Notes: generated from the letters alone by a model not told the origin. Counted from the stretch's first letter, positions 8,700 through 17,301 are shown. The stretch is 64,000 nt of DNA from Pseudomonas veronii (GCF_001439695.1 NZ_JYLL01000027.1:1-64000), one strand, 5' to 3'. Program-made: numbers and translations.

Positions 8700-8840
8700 A
8701 CCGAAACCGCAAGACATGGCGCTCAATTCGAAGGTCGCTTGATATCCGCTCGAGTCGAAGACTAGCCCGCCAACGGTGCGCCAGACGCAATAGCGAGTTG
8801 GATGAAGTGAAGGTGCGCTTCCATGGCTGCCCAAGAAAAC
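8700..8840 (-). pseudogene. MFS exporter C-terminal fragment
   Basis: On the minus strand, broken frames read IQLAIASGA and GLVFDSSGYQATFELSA. This corresponds to the C-terminal IIQLAIASGATVGGLVFDL and SGYRATFELSA of the intact MFS gene at 12169-13377, with roughly 80 percent nucleotide similarity over about 100 bp. It is therefore the relic of a second, diverged copy of that exporter. Confidence 0.65.
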
Positions 8841-8978
8841 AGCGCAGTTGGTGAAAGTCTTTGCCCTGTCGAATCTGTGCATGACGCGCCGACATTTTCT
8901 GACGAAGGCGGGAGGTGCCTCTGTGATGCAGATCCAGAGTCTGCCTTCATCCCCATTATTAGGGGGCGTGTAACGCCC

Positions 8979-9007
8979 TGAATCGCTCCGGGTTTTCTAG
9001 ACACTCC
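8979..9007 (+). mobile_element. IS3-like terminal repeat remnant
   Basis: TGAATCGCTCCGGG followed by TTTTCTAGACAC resembles the IS3-type ends at 3108 and 963 (inverted) and the common Pseudomonas IS3 terminus. No transposase is attached. Confidence 0.45.
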
Positions 9008-9134
9008 CCAAGCTCGCTGTGCGGCGCTTTTCAAACTCTACCGGTGACAGTTAATTGTTGAAACTATGACGCATTTTTCATGCTCGCAGCAGGAGCGATT
9101 TGGCTCGGCATAACGCCGAGCCTATAGAAAAGGC

Positions 9135-9575
9135 CTAAGCGATTTTCACATTCATCGTGATTCTGGCAGTGAAAACTTTCACGCCACCCTCGTCGAAGAT
9201 ATCAACCGGAACGAACTTGTCGCCGCCGGTTTTCCAGTCAATACCGCTGCCATCAGCTACAGCTCGAATGCTCGATTTTGCTTTCGCGAGATATTCAACG
9301 GTCATGCCTTTCGGAATCCATTTGGCGCCTGAAGGAATCGAAGCGTCAGTCATCATTCCGCCCGCGAGCTCGGCTGCGTTGCACAGGGCTATCGCGTGCA
9401 CAGATGCCAGATGGTTGGTGATTTCCTTGCGAAACGGCACGTTAACGACTGCATGGCCTGGGCTGAGCTCTGAAATCTCAGGGGCGATTGTGCTGAAGTA
9501 AGGTGCCATTTGGCAGGCCATATTGCTGAACGCGGCGGGGCCTACGCTATTGAACATGCTTAGAGCTTGACTCAT
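9135..9575 (-). CDS. hotdog-fold thioesterase-like protein (DUF4442)
   Basis: The start is chosen at 9575 (MSQALSMFNSVGPAAF) because AAGAGGG lies just upstream; 146 residues. The pattern ISELSPGHAVVNVPFRKEI, then NHLASVHAIALCNAAELAGG, and a final VFTARITMNVKIA is that of the DUF4442 hotdog family, distantly related to acyl-CoA thioesterases. The substrate is unknown. It is divergent from a TetR regulator, with a tandem palindrome overlapping its promoter region, so it is almost certainly the regulator's target. Confidence 0.78.
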   Translation of the reverse strand: MSQALSMFNSVGPAAFSNMACQMAPYFSTIAPEISELSPGHAVVNVPFRKEITNHLASVHAIALCNAAELAGGMMTDASIPSGAKWIPKGMTVEYLAKAKSSIRAVADGSGIDWKTGGDKFVPVDIFDEGGVKVFTARITMNVKIA

Positions 9576-9596
9576 GAGATACCCTCTTGGTTGAAT

Positions 9597-9631
9597 ACAG
9601 AACAATATTCTGTAACAGAACAATATTCTGT
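9597..9631. promoter_or_regulatory. tandem palindromic operator (probable TetR sites)
   Basis: The 17-bp palindrome ACAGAACAATATTCTGT occurs twice, at 9597-9613 and 9615-9631, with an 18-bp period. Each half-site is ACAGAA/TTCTGT. The pair lies 21 bp upstream of the hotdog-gene start and 79 bp from the TetR start, the usual place for a shared autoregulatory operator. Confidence 0.8.
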
Positions 9632-9710
9632 ATATCTGGAGGCTGTCAAGCCAAGCTTTCTTTACGGTGCGTTCAACCTATAGACTCCGCTTCATTTGGC
9701 GTTTCCCCTC

Positions 9711-10331
9711 ATGCATTCAACTGATCTGATCGAGCGTATCTATCCGGGAAGGCGTAGCGAGCTCAAGCGCACTATCCTGCGCCGAGCACTTGCCTGCTTT
9801 AACGAGGTAGGTATCGAAGCCACAAACATCGAAACCATTCGGGCTCAATGCGAAACGAGCGTAGGCGCTATCTATCATCACTTCGGGAGTAAAGAGGGAC
9901 TGGTGGCCGCTCTTTTTTTCGCTGCGCTAGAAGATCAGGCAGCGCTCCGAGATAGCTATTTGCAGAAAGCACAGACGGCTCAAGCGGGTGTAGCGGCTCT
10001 GATCTATAGCTACGCTGAATGGGTAGATGAGCAACCGGATTGGGCTCGCTTTGTTTTCCAAAGTCGCTACGCCGTCTCAAATGGGCCTTTCAACGGTGAA
10101 TTGCTTGAACGCAATAAACAACGCAACAGGCAGTTGTTGGACTGGATGAGTGTCGAGGGCCGCAAGGAGCAGTTCAGTCATCTTCCTGTAGAACTCTTAC
10201 CGTCACTTATCATCGGAGCGACAGAAAGCTATTCGCGTGCTTGGCTTTCCGGGAGGGTCAAAAAAAGCCCGAAGCAGTATCAGGACTTTCTCGCGAAGGC
10301 TGCTTGGAATTCGATTACGCAAATAGACTAG
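9711..10331 (+). CDS. TetR/AcrR-family transcriptional regulator
   Basis: This protein of 206 residues starts at the ATG at 9711; a TTG at 9696 would add five residues. The N-terminal helix-turn-helix is clear (LKRTILRRALACFNEVGIEATNIETIRAQCETSVGAIYHHFGSKEGLVAALF, about 18-70; the recognition helix includes SVGAIYHHFGS). The C-terminal domain should bind a small ligand. It is divergent from the hotdog-fold gene, with two 17-bp palindromes between them, which points to repression of that gene and of itself. Confidence 0.88.
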   Translation: MHSTDLIERIYPGRRSELKRTILRRALACFNEVGIEATNIETIRAQCETSVGAIYHHFGSKEGLVAALFFAALEDQAALRDSYLQKAQTAQAGVAALIYSYAEWVDEQPDWARFVFQSRYAVSNGPFNGELLERNKQRNRQLLDWMSVEGRKEQFSHLPVELLPSLIIGATESYSRAWLSGRVKKSPKQYQDFLAKAAWNSITQID

Positions 10332-10437
10332 ATAGCTAACTGACCTTGGAGTAAGTGTCGGAGGTTCTGAATCAGCTGGCTTTCAAGGCGCAGGAGGCAC
10401 GTCGCACATCACCTCGGCTGCAGTGAATCGCTCAGGT

Positions 10438-10839
10438 TTAAACCGCACCATCACCTTTGCGGGTGCTGTTAGCTTTTCGGCCACGTGGATTTGGTTTCAC
10501 GGGGACGCTTTTCCCGTACTCGCTCCACCAGGTGGCGAGTGCCGCCATCGTCGGCCCGAGTGCGCGTGCTTTTGCGGTCATCTCATATTCGACGCGCGGT
10601 GGTACTTCCGCGAAGACTGTTCGCGAGATCAGGCCATCGTTTTCAAGCTCTCGGAGTTGCGCCGTCAGCATGTGTTGCGTGATACCGCTAATCGCCTTGC
10701 GCAGTTCCCCAAAACGATAGATGCGCTGATTCAGCAGCCACATGATTTCCAGCTTCCACTTGCCTGAAAGCAGCGAAAATGCGCGGCGCATTTCCTCGTG
10801 CATGTTGATCTGAGCGTCATCATTAGTCTGGTTTTCCAT
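10438..10839 (-). CDS. HxlR-family winged-helix regulator
   Basis: The conserved core (MRRAFSLLSGKWKLEIMWLL, FGELRKAISGITQHMLTAQL, ENDGLISRTVFAEVPPRVEY) is the HxlR winged helix. The start is uncertain: the ATG at 10839 (MENQTNDD) fits the family length at 133 residues, but in-frame starts up to 10914 exist. It is divergent from the DoxX-SDR pair, which it probably controls. HxlR proteins often sense electrophiles or thiol stress. Confidence 0.82.
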   Translation of the reverse strand: MENQTNDDAQINMHEEMRRAFSLLSGKWKLEIMWLLNQRIYRFGELRKAISGITQHMLTAQLRELENDGLISRTVFAEVPPRVEYEMTAKARALGPTMAALATWWSEYGKSVPVKPNPRGRKANSTRKGDGAV

Positions 10840-10934
10840 ACTAAGCACCACTTTTTCATCCTGCTTGTGGATTTTCATGTTAGGCGACATCTTTGCCCTA
10901 AGTCGACGTAACAATACCTGCTTAGGAAAACCAC

Positions 10935-11342
10935 ATGATCGTAAATTATATTTACTGGATTAGCACGGCGCTGCTTTCGTTGCTCTATTTCGCCTCTGCC
11001 GCGATGTACATCGCCAAAGGAGACTATGTTCGAAACGCACAAGCGGAGTTGGGCTATTCAGCCTCCCACCTGGTGCCTTTGATGATCGTGGTCAAGGTAC
11101 TGGGTCCTGCTGCGATTTTGTGGCGCTACAATGTGGCGCTCAGTGAACTCGCTTATGCCGGTATGTTTTATCACCTGCTGCTTTCAGCTTCAGCGCACCT
11201 GGGTGTTCACAAGCCCAAAGGTGCTATCCCGGCAGCCGTGGGGCTCATTCTCCTGGCCGCCTCCTTCGTGACACAAAACGCCGTTCGCGAATTTCCGTCG
11301 CCTTACGCACCGGCGGCGATCATCCAAACGACTCTTGAATAA
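10935..11342 (+). CDS. DoxX-like membrane protein
   Basis: This 135-residue protein has four predicted transmembrane helices (starting at about 5, 45, 73 and 97), in the DoxX/DoxX-like pattern: SLLYFASAAMYIAKGDY, SASHLVPLMIVVKVLGPAA, SELAYAGMFYHLLLSASAH. It sits in the inner membrane. A ribosome site (AGGAAAACCAC) precedes the start, and the stop is 11 bp before the SDR gene start, so they are co-transcribed. DoxX relatives are linked to redox stress, but the reaction of this subgroup is not known. Confidence 0.78.
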   Translation: MIVNYIYWISTALLSLLYFASAAMYIAKGDYVRNAQAELGYSASHLVPLMIVVKVLGPAAILWRYNVALSELAYAGMFYHLLLSASAHLGVHKPKGAIPAAVGLILLAASFVTQNAVREFPSPYAPAAIIQTTLE

Positions 11343-11353
11343 TGGGGAATGCT

Positions 11354-12097
11354 ATGACTCGACTCAGTGGAAAAGTGGCCATTGTCACCGGCGCCGGTCG
11401 GGGTATCGGCCGAGCCACCGCAAAGATTTTCGCGGTGCAGGGCGCGAAAGTCGCGGTCGTTTCGCGCACGGCTGAAAATGTTGATCAGGTGGTTGCCGAG
11501 ATCCAGGCCGCTGGCGGCATCGCCCTCGGAATCGTTTGCGATATCGCTGATCCCGTTCAAATTACTGCCACTGTCGACAAGGTGATGGCTGCCTATGGAC
11601 GAATCGACATTCTGGTTAACAATGCTTTCGATCCTTCTGTGGTTTTTTCATCGGTGATTGAGCTATCAGCCGAGCAGTTGCAGCGTAATTTCGAAATGGG
11701 CCCGATTGCTTATCTGCGAACGATGCAGGCGTGCTATCCCCATCTCAAAGCCAGCGGTGAGGGCCGGGTTATTAATTTCGCGTCCCTGGCCGGTGTCATT
11801 GGCATGCAGGGCTATGCGCCTTACAACATGGCAAAGGAAGCCGTACGTGCCTTGACTCGCTCTGCGGCCAGGGAATGGGGCGCTGACAAGATCACGGTCA
11901 ACAATGTCATGCCGGTCGCTGACACGTGGGGAACCGCGGTCGATGTACCTGCCCCCACTAACGTGCTTGGTCGTTATGGATCACCGGAAGAGGATATTGC
12001 GCCGGTGGTGTTGTTTCTCGCCAGCAAGGATGCGCAGTTCTTGACGGGATACAGCCTGACACCGGACGGCGGCCAAATCATCGACAGCGCACGCTGA
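11354..12097 (+). CDS. short-chain dehydrogenase/reductase
   Basis: This classical SDR of 247 residues is read from the ATG at 11354 (MTRLSGKVAIVTGAGRG), where GGGAATGCT supplies the ribosome site. The cofactor motif TGAGRGIG, the NNAFD variant of NNAG, the catalytic Ser region (NFASLAG) and YNMAK (Tyr and Lys, about 153-157) are all present. The C-terminus GYSLTPDGGQIIDS is typical. It follows the DoxX-like gene in an operon. The substrate is unknown. Confidence 0.85.
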   Translation: MTRLSGKVAIVTGAGRGIGRATAKIFAVQGAKVAVVSRTAENVDQVVAEIQAAGGIALGIVCDIADPVQITATVDKVMAAYGRIDILVNNAFDPSVVFSSVIELSAEQLQRNFEMGPIAYLRTMQACYPHLKASGEGRVINFASLAGVIGMQGYAPYNMAKEAVRALTRSAAREWGADKITVNNVMPVADTWGTAVDVPAPTNVLGRYGSPEEDIAPVVLFLASKDAQFLTGYSLTPDGGQIIDSAR

Positions 12098-12136
12098 TTT
12101 TACCGTCCAGCCTGTGAACGATTGCTCCACCGGAAC

Positions 12137-12170
12137 CACAAGAAACGCCTTGGCGTGTCTTGTGTTTTTT
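12137..12170 (+). terminator. rho-independent terminator
   Basis: A stem CACAAG..ACGCC/GGCGT..CTTGTG with a short loop is followed by six T. It lies 40 bp after the SDR stop and its tail touches the stop codon of the convergent MFS gene. Confidence 0.75.
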
Positions 12171-13377
12171 ATGCGATGTTCACCGATGCAACCGGCTCCC
12201 GCGTGGCAGAGCGTGCAGCCAGGAAGGCAAGCACAGCCGCCACGCCCAGCAATGCGGCGCTCAACTCGAAGGTTGCGCGATAGCCGCTCAAGTCAAACAC
12301 CAGCCCGCCAACGGTTGCACCCGAGGCAATGGCCAGTTGAATGATCGCCACCATTAAGCCGCCTCCCGCTTCAGCAGCCTCTGGCAATGTTCTGGCCAGC
12401 CATGTCCACCATCCCACTGGAGCTGCCGTTGCAACCAGTCCCCAGAGACCCAACAAGACAGTGGTGGTGGCCGCCGAACTGCCGAATGAAACGAGCGCCA
12501 GTGCGATCACCGCCATCAATATCGGAATGACGATGAGGGTGCGATGCAGGCCATTTTTCAAGAAGGCTTCAATCAGGAAGGTTCCCGCGAGCCCAGCCAG
12601 ACCCAAGACGAGCAACATCAGCGATAGCGTGGAAACACTGACGTGCGTGACCGTTTCTAGGAACGGGCGCAGGTAGGTAAACAGCATAAACTGCCCCATG
12701 AAAAAGACACTGACCGCCACCATGCCTAACGCGACCGGTAGGCTTTTCATCAACTTGAAGACATTCCCAGTGCCCGAACCACTTTGTGACTTCATCGCCG
12801 GAAGGCTAAATAGAAGCCAGGCAGAGGCGATCACCGCGACCGGAATAACGCACAAAAATGCACCGCGCCAGCCGATCAACGCGCCAAGGAAACTGCCCAG
12901 CGGCGCTGCAATCACTGTTGCCAGAGCGTTGCCGCCGTTGACGATTGCCATGGCGCGAGTGATCTGGTCTTCAGGCACCAGGCGCATGGCGGTTGCGGCC
13001 GACAGCGACCAGAAGCCGCCTATCGCTACCCCGATCAACGCGCGACCGATCATGAACACCCAGTAATTCGGCGCGAAAGCGACCACTGTTCCCGAAATGA
13101 TCATCAGCACAGTCAGTGACAACAGCAGAGGTTTGCGGTCGACCCGCGCCGCCACCGAAGCGATCAGAAGGCTGGCGAACAGTGCAAACAGTCCAGAGAC
13201 AGAAATACCCTGACCTGCTTGCCCCTCGGTGATATGCAAGTCGGCGGCAATCGGCGTCAGCAGGCTGACGGGCATGAATTCCGATGCCACCAGCACGAAG
13301 GCTGCAAGCGACATGGCGAATACGGCGCCCCACGATTGTTCAGCTTTCCGGGGGGCGTGGAGGGAGTGGTTGCTCAT
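12169..13377 (-). CDS. MFS transporter, DHA1 family (NepI/AraJ-like)
   Basis: The start is chosen at 13377 (MSNHSLHAPRKAEQSW) with AGGATT upstream; 402 residues and twelve predicted helices. Family signatures are AAFVLVASEFMPVSLLTPIA in helix 1, the loop 2-3 motif ARVDRKPLLL, and IGRALIGVAIGGFWSLSA in helix 4. Such proteins export sugars, nucleosides or drugs; the substrate is not predictable. It lies downstream of, and on the same strand as, the YahK-type dehydrogenase and the secreted hydrolase. A fragment of a second copy of its 3' end lies at about 8700-8840. Confidence 0.85.
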   Translation of the reverse strand: MSNHSLHAPRKAEQSWGAVFAMSLAAFVLVASEFMPVSLLTPIAADLHITEGQAGQGISVSGLFALFASLLIASVAARVDRKPLLLSLTVLMIISGTVVAFAPNYWVFMIGRALIGVAIGGFWSLSAATAMRLVPEDQITRAMAIVNGGNALATVIAAPLGSFLGALIGWRGAFLCVIPVAVIASAWLLFSLPAMKSQSGSGTGNVFKLMKSLPVALGMVAVSVFFMGQFMLFTYLRPFLETVTHVSVSTLSLMLLVLGLAGLAGTFLIEAFLKNGLHRTLIVIPILMAVIALALVSFGSSAATTTVLLGLWGLVATAAPVGWWTWLARTLPEAAEAGGGLMVAIIQLAIASGATVGGLVFDLSGYRATFELSAALLGVAAVLAFLAARSATREPVASVNIA

Positions 13378-13465
13378 TGATTGAATCCTGTCATGCGCGA
13401 AGCGTTGCGGCCCCGTAAATGAGGCCGCGAGAGAGAACCGGTGCCCGGCCAGGGGCACCGGCCAT

Positions 13466-14488
13466 TTACTTCAGGTTGCTTTTGAAGAACGAAGTCAACT
13501 TAGCGAATGGAATGAGGTTGACCCGGTCGTAAAGATCCACATGTCCGGCATCTGGAATGATCAGCAGTTCTTTGGGTTCGGCAGCGCGTTTGTAGGCGTC
13601 TTCACTGAACTCGAGCGAGTGTGCCTTGGCACCAGCAATGAACAGCAGTGGGCGAGGGGAGATCGAATCTATGTCGTTAAACGGATAGAAGTTCATGAAC
13701 TTCACGTTGCTGGTCAGTGTAGGCATGGTGGTGGTCTGCGCCGATGCGCCGGCAGGCGTAACCTCGCCACGCGGGGTGCGGTAGAAATCGTAGAACTCGT
13801 CACCCACGACGTTACCGGTCAGCTTCAGCGGCGTGCCGCTGGTATAACGGATTTGACCACCCTGAAACTCTATATCACGCTGCTGCGCCGCCTCGCGAAT
13901 GATCTGCTGACGTTGTTCCGCCGTTACGCCATGCTTGAGGCCGTTACGATTGGCTGCGCCCATGTCGTACATGCTGACGGTGGCGATCGCCTTGAGGCGC
14001 GGATCAATCTTGGCCGCGCTGATGGCGAAGCTGCCGCTGCCACAGATGCCAATGACACCAATACGCTCGTGATCAACAATGGGTTGAGTGCCGAGAAAGT
14101 CCACGGCGGCACTGAAGTCTTCGGCATAGATATCAGGCGAGACCGCTTGGCGAGGTGTGCCCGCACTTTCGCCCCAGAAGGACAAGTCCAGCGACAACGT
14201 GACAAATCCTTGTTCAGCCATTTTGGTGGCGTAGAGGTTTGCACTCTGCTCCTTTACGGCGCCCATGGGGTGTCCAACGACAATGGCTGCGTTTTTCGTT
14301 TTCGGATCGAGGTCTGTCGGCGTGAACAGGTTGCCCGCGACTTTCATTCCGTATTGATTTTTGAAGGTGACCTTTTCCACCGTCACTTTGTCACTTTTGT
14401 AGAAGTTGTCTGCACCGTTTGACATATCGGCTCCCATCGAAGAAAAAGAGGTAACAAGTAGCCCGAGGGCGAGAAAAATACCTTTCAC
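13466..14488 (-). CDS. secreted alpha/beta hydrolase (dienelactone hydrolase-like)
   Basis: The protein has 340 residues from a GTG start with AAGGAT upstream. The N-terminus (KGIFLALGLLVTSFSSMGA) is a signal peptide, so the mature enzyme is periplasmic or outside. The oxyanion segment is VVGHPMGA (about 71-78). The nucleophile elbow reads GICGSG, as in dienelactone hydrolase-type enzymes with Cys (G-x-C-x-x-G), although the following Ser could serve instead. The acid (LLFIAGAKAHSLEFSEDAY) and histidine (PDAGHVDLYD) regions are present. The substrate is unknown. It probably shares an operon with the flanking genes. Confidence 0.82.
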   Translation of the reverse strand: MKGIFLALGLLVTSFSSMGADMSNGADNFYKSDKVTVEKVTFKNQYGMKVAGNLFTPTDLDPKTKNAAIVVGHPMGAVKEQSANLYATKMAEQGFVTLSLDLSFWGESAGTPRQAVSPDIYAEDFSAAVDFLGTQPIVDHERIGVIGICGSGSFAISAAKIDPRLKAIATVSMYDMGAANRNGLKHGVTAEQRQQIIREAAQQRDIEFQGGQIRYTSGTPLKLTGNVVGDEFYDFYRTPRGEVTPAGASAQTTTMPTLTSNVKFMNFYPFNDIDSISPRPLLFIAGAKAHSLEFSEDAYKRAAEPKELLIIPDAGHVDLYDRVNLIPFAKLTSFFKSNLK

Positions 14489-14533
14489 TGGATCATCCTT
14501 TCGGTTGAGTCGTTACCGGCTGGAGTCTTTCGA

Positions 14534-15583
14534 CTAGCCAACCAATGTGGCGTTGTCGATCACGAAGCGATACTTCACGTCACCCTTGAGCATCCGTTCG
14601 TAGGCGTCATTGATCTGATTGGCTCGGACCAGTTCGATGTCGGCGACGATGCCGTGTTCGGCGCAGAAATCCAGCATCTCCTGCGTTTCAGGGATGCCGC
14701 CGATCATCGAGCCGGCGATCGTTCGGCGCTTCATGATCAGGTTGAACACATTGGGTGATGGATGCGGCGATGCCGGTGCGCCGACGAGGGTCAACGCACC
14801 ATCGCGCTTGAGCAACACCAGGAAAGCATCCAGATCGTGGGGCGCTGCGACGGTGTTGAGGATGAAGTCGAAGGTCTTGGTATGCGCGGCCATCTCCTCA
14901 GCGTTGCGCGATACCACAACTTCGTCAGCGCCCAACTCCTTCGCCGCTTCGCGCTTGGATTCGGACGTGGTGAACGCCACAACGTGGGCGCCCATCGCAT
15001 GGGCCAGTTTGATGCCCATGTGGCCCAGCCCACCGATGCCGACCACACCTATTTTCTTACCCGGCCCGGCGTTCCAGTGACGCAGCGGAGAATACGTGGT
15101 GATGCCCGCGCACAGCAGCGGCGCGACGGCGGCCAATTGCTCCTCCGGGTGACTGATGCGCAGGACATAACGCTCATGCACCACAATGTTTTGCGAGTAG
15201 CCGCCCAGCGTCCAGCCGGGCGCGTCTGACGTCGGAAAGTTGTAGGTGCCGATCATGCCATCGCAGTAGTTTTCCAGGCCGGATTCACAGTCGTCACAGT
15301 GTTTACAGCTGTCGACGATGCAACCGACACCGACCAGATCGCCGACTTTGAATTCCGCTACATGGGCGCCGACCGCCGATACGCGGCCGACAATTTCGTG
15401 TCCCGGTACGCAGGGGAACTGCGTGCCTGCCCATTCGGCACGCACCTGATGCAAGTCCGAATGGCAGATACCGCAGAAGGCGATGTCGATCTGAACGTCA
15501 TGGGTGGCGGGGGAACGGCGACTGATCTGCAAAGGCTCAAGGGGTTTGTCGCCCGCGTAAGCACCATAGGCATGTATAAGCAT
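14534..15583 (-). CDS. zinc-dependent alcohol/aldehyde dehydrogenase, YahK/CAD type
   Basis: This 349-residue protein is read from the ATG at 15583 (MLIHAYGAYAG), preceded by a near-perfect GAGGAGGA. It has the catalytic-zinc set GICHSDLH (Cys40) and GHE (His62-Glu63), the four-Cys structural-zinc loop (CKHCDDCESGLENYC), and the Rossmann loop GIGGLGHMGIKLA. These are marks of NADPH-dependent cinnamyl-alcohol-dehydrogenase-like aldehyde reductases such as E. coli YahK. It is divergent from an AraC regulator, resembling the YqhC/YqhD layout for aldehyde response. The likely role is aldehyde reduction. Confidence 0.88.
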   Translation of the reverse strand: MLIHAYGAYAGDKPLEPLQISRRSPATHDVQIDIAFCGICHSDLHQVRAEWAGTQFPCVPGHEIVGRVSAVGAHVAEFKVGDLVGVGCIVDSCKHCDDCESGLENYCDGMIGTYNFPTSDAPGWTLGGYSQNIVVHERYVLRISHPEEQLAAVAPLLCAGITTYSPLRHWNAGPGKKIGVVGIGGLGHMGIKLAHAMGAHVVAFTTSESKREAAKELGADEVVVSRNAEEMAAHTKTFDFILNTVAAPHDLDAFLVLLKRDGALTLVGAPASPHPSPNVFNLIMKRRTIAGSMIGGIPETQEMLDFCAEHGIVADIELVRANQINDAYERMLKGDVKYRFVIDNATLVG

Positions 15584-15745
15584 GGGAGAATCCTCCTCGA
15601 TGGTGTGTCGAGTAAGCATTTTCCCCCCTTTGAGCAGACTCTCTACAGTGCATTTCACTGAATTACTTGCCTGATCCTATGAGTCTGCGTTCTTTTGCAA
15701 AACGGTTACGTGCGAGTGGGTTAGAGTTCAACGAAGAGGTACGAG

Positions 15746-16672
15746 ATGAACATGACAGCTCAATACGACATCGCCACATCGCGGCAGCAAGCGCTTGCTC
15801 AGGTCATTGGCTCGCAGGTCTCGAAGCCCGGTGACTATGGAACCCTCATTGAGGGCCTCGGTTTCTTTCGGCGTGAGCATCCCTCCGCTCCCATCGTCTG
15901 CATGGTCGAGCCAAGCATCATTCTTGTCGCTCAGGGCAAAAAACAGTTGTGGCTAGGCGGTGAGGGTTATCCGTATGACACATCGCGCTTTCTGGTTACA
16001 TCACTGAATTTACCTGCCAACTCGGAAGTCCTCGCGGCGAGCCCGGAACATCCGTGCCTGGGGCTGACGTTTAAACTCGATTTGCGCATGCTGGCCGAAC
16101 TGATAGCGCAGACTGACTTGCCGCGCACCCGTGAACGCTCAATCGCGAAAGGCGTAGGTATCGGTTCGGTAACCGCAGACATGCTGGCGTCGTTCGAACG
16201 CTTATTGGCGTTGCTTGATGAACCGGAAGCCATTCCTGTTCTCGCCCCCTTGATCCAGCGTGAAATTCACTACCGCCTCTTGAAAAGTGATCAGGCTGGC
16301 CGGCTTCGACAGATAACTTCTGTCGATGGCCAAGGTTATCGGATCGCGAAAGCCATCGATTGGTTGAAGTTGAACTACACTTCGGCGCTTAGAGTCGATG
16401 AGCTAGCGGCCCGTGTACAGATGAGCACGCCAACCTTCCACCACCACTTCCGCCAACTCACCGCAATGAGCCCCTTGCAGTATCAAAAATGGCTGAGGCT
16501 GAACGAGGCAAGGCGATTGATGCTCAATGAACACCAAGACGTATCCAGTGCGGCTTTCAAGGTTGGATATGAAAGCCCCTCCCAGTTCAGCCGCGAATAC
16601 AGTCGATTCTTTGGTGTTGCGCCTAAACGAGATATCGCAGTGTTACGAAAGGGCAGGCTAGCGACATTGTGA
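15746..16672 (+). CDS. AraC-family transcriptional regulator
   Basis: This 308-residue protein has an AraC_N-type cupin half (EPSIILVAQGKKQLWLGGE, about 54-72) and a C-terminal double helix-turn-helix (LRVDELAARVQMSTPTFHHHF and FKVGYESPSQFSREYSRFFG). A ribosome site lies upstream of the ATG. It is divergent from the YahK-type dehydrogenase, so control of that gene, and perhaps of the hydrolase and MFS genes downstream of it, is likely. The effector may be an aldehyde, by analogy with YqhC; that is inference. Confidence 0.87.
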   Translation: MNMTAQYDIATSRQQALAQVIGSQVSKPGDYGTLIEGLGFFRREHPSAPIVCMVEPSIILVAQGKKQLWLGGEGYPYDTSRFLVTSLNLPANSEVLAASPEHPCLGLTFKLDLRMLAELIAQTDLPRTRERSIAKGVGIGSVTADMLASFERLLALLDEPEAIPVLAPLIQREIHYRLLKSDQAGRLRQITSVDGQGYRIAKAIDWLKLNYTSALRVDELAARVQMSTPTFHHHFRQLTAMSPLQYQKWLRLNEARRLMLNEHQDVSSAAFKVGYESPSQFSREYSRFFGVAPKRDIAVLRKGRLATL

Positions 16673-17301
16673 GGTCTTCTTGGCGAATCAGATCGGAGCA
16701 AGGGTCCGATTCACCAGCCGCTGCTCGGGTGGCGATAGGGTACGTCCCGCCAGTTGCACGATGGCGCACTCGATACACATGTCCGATGGCGAAAGTTCGG
16801 GATGTAACACGGTGCGCAAGTTTACTAGGCCGCCATTACGGGCGTCATGCTCCAGCCAAGAGTTTCAGGTGAACAGGAGGTTGTCACCACACAACGTCAG
16901 GTCGCGTAGCAACGACGGGTTGTCAAAGGTCAGTTCCCACCAGTATCGCCTGATTCTGTTTCATGATGAACATCGCGCGCAGGCGCGGGGCGAGAGACTT
17001 GTCGAGCATCACGAAGGACCAGGCATAGCCCGGCACCTGCGTCGGTGAACGGGGGGAGTCTGCTGGAGTAGTGGATGTTCCGGCCGGCGGTAGAGGGCGG
17101 CGGGCCGGGCCAGCAGAACCAATTGGGTGTATACCCGTTACTGGCTGCCTCCTTGCAGCCAGTAACAAAGGGTTGTTACTACGTATTGTTCAAGAGGGTT
17201 CCCGAGCAAAGTCGCAGTAAGTTAGGTGGGATATATCGATCCTATCCGCAACGAGTTTTTCATCGAGCTCAAACTCGCTGCCTCAAAGCCCTGGGTAGCG
17301 A
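16673..17301. other. intergenic region with a degraded minus-strand coding remnant
   Basis: On the minus strand, about 16865-17040, two overlapping frames read YAWSFVMLDKSLAPRLRAMF and then RYWWELTFDNPSLLRDLTLC up to a stop. This looks like one coding tail broken by a frameshift; I do not recognise the family. A perfect 12-bp inverted repeat follows at 17137-17166. Nothing else supportable is seen. Confidence 0.4.
17137..17166. repeat. perfect 12-bp inverted repeat
   Basis: GTTACTGGCTGC and its exact complement GCAGCCAGTAAC are separated by 6 bases. No T run follows on either strand. It may be a transcript-end hairpin of the levansucrase message (136 bp downstream of that stop) or a relic of an inserted element. 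Confidence 0.45.

Larger units (their letters stand above)
8235..9134. other. 900-bp remnant region
   Basis: No intact gene is visible. The stretch carries three recognisable pieces, annotated separately: an alpha/beta-hydrolase 5' fragment, an MFS-exporter 3' fragment on the opposite strand, and an IS3-like end. The rest is unassigned. It marks a site of repeated rearrangement between the LysR and hotdog/TetR modules. Confidence 0.6.

Noticed and set aside
10424..10440. Another IS3-like end (TGAATCGCTCAGG)
   Set aside because: The match ends after about 13 bases and lacks the TCTAGACAC part shared by the other three ends; it overlaps the HxlR gene end and is probably chance.
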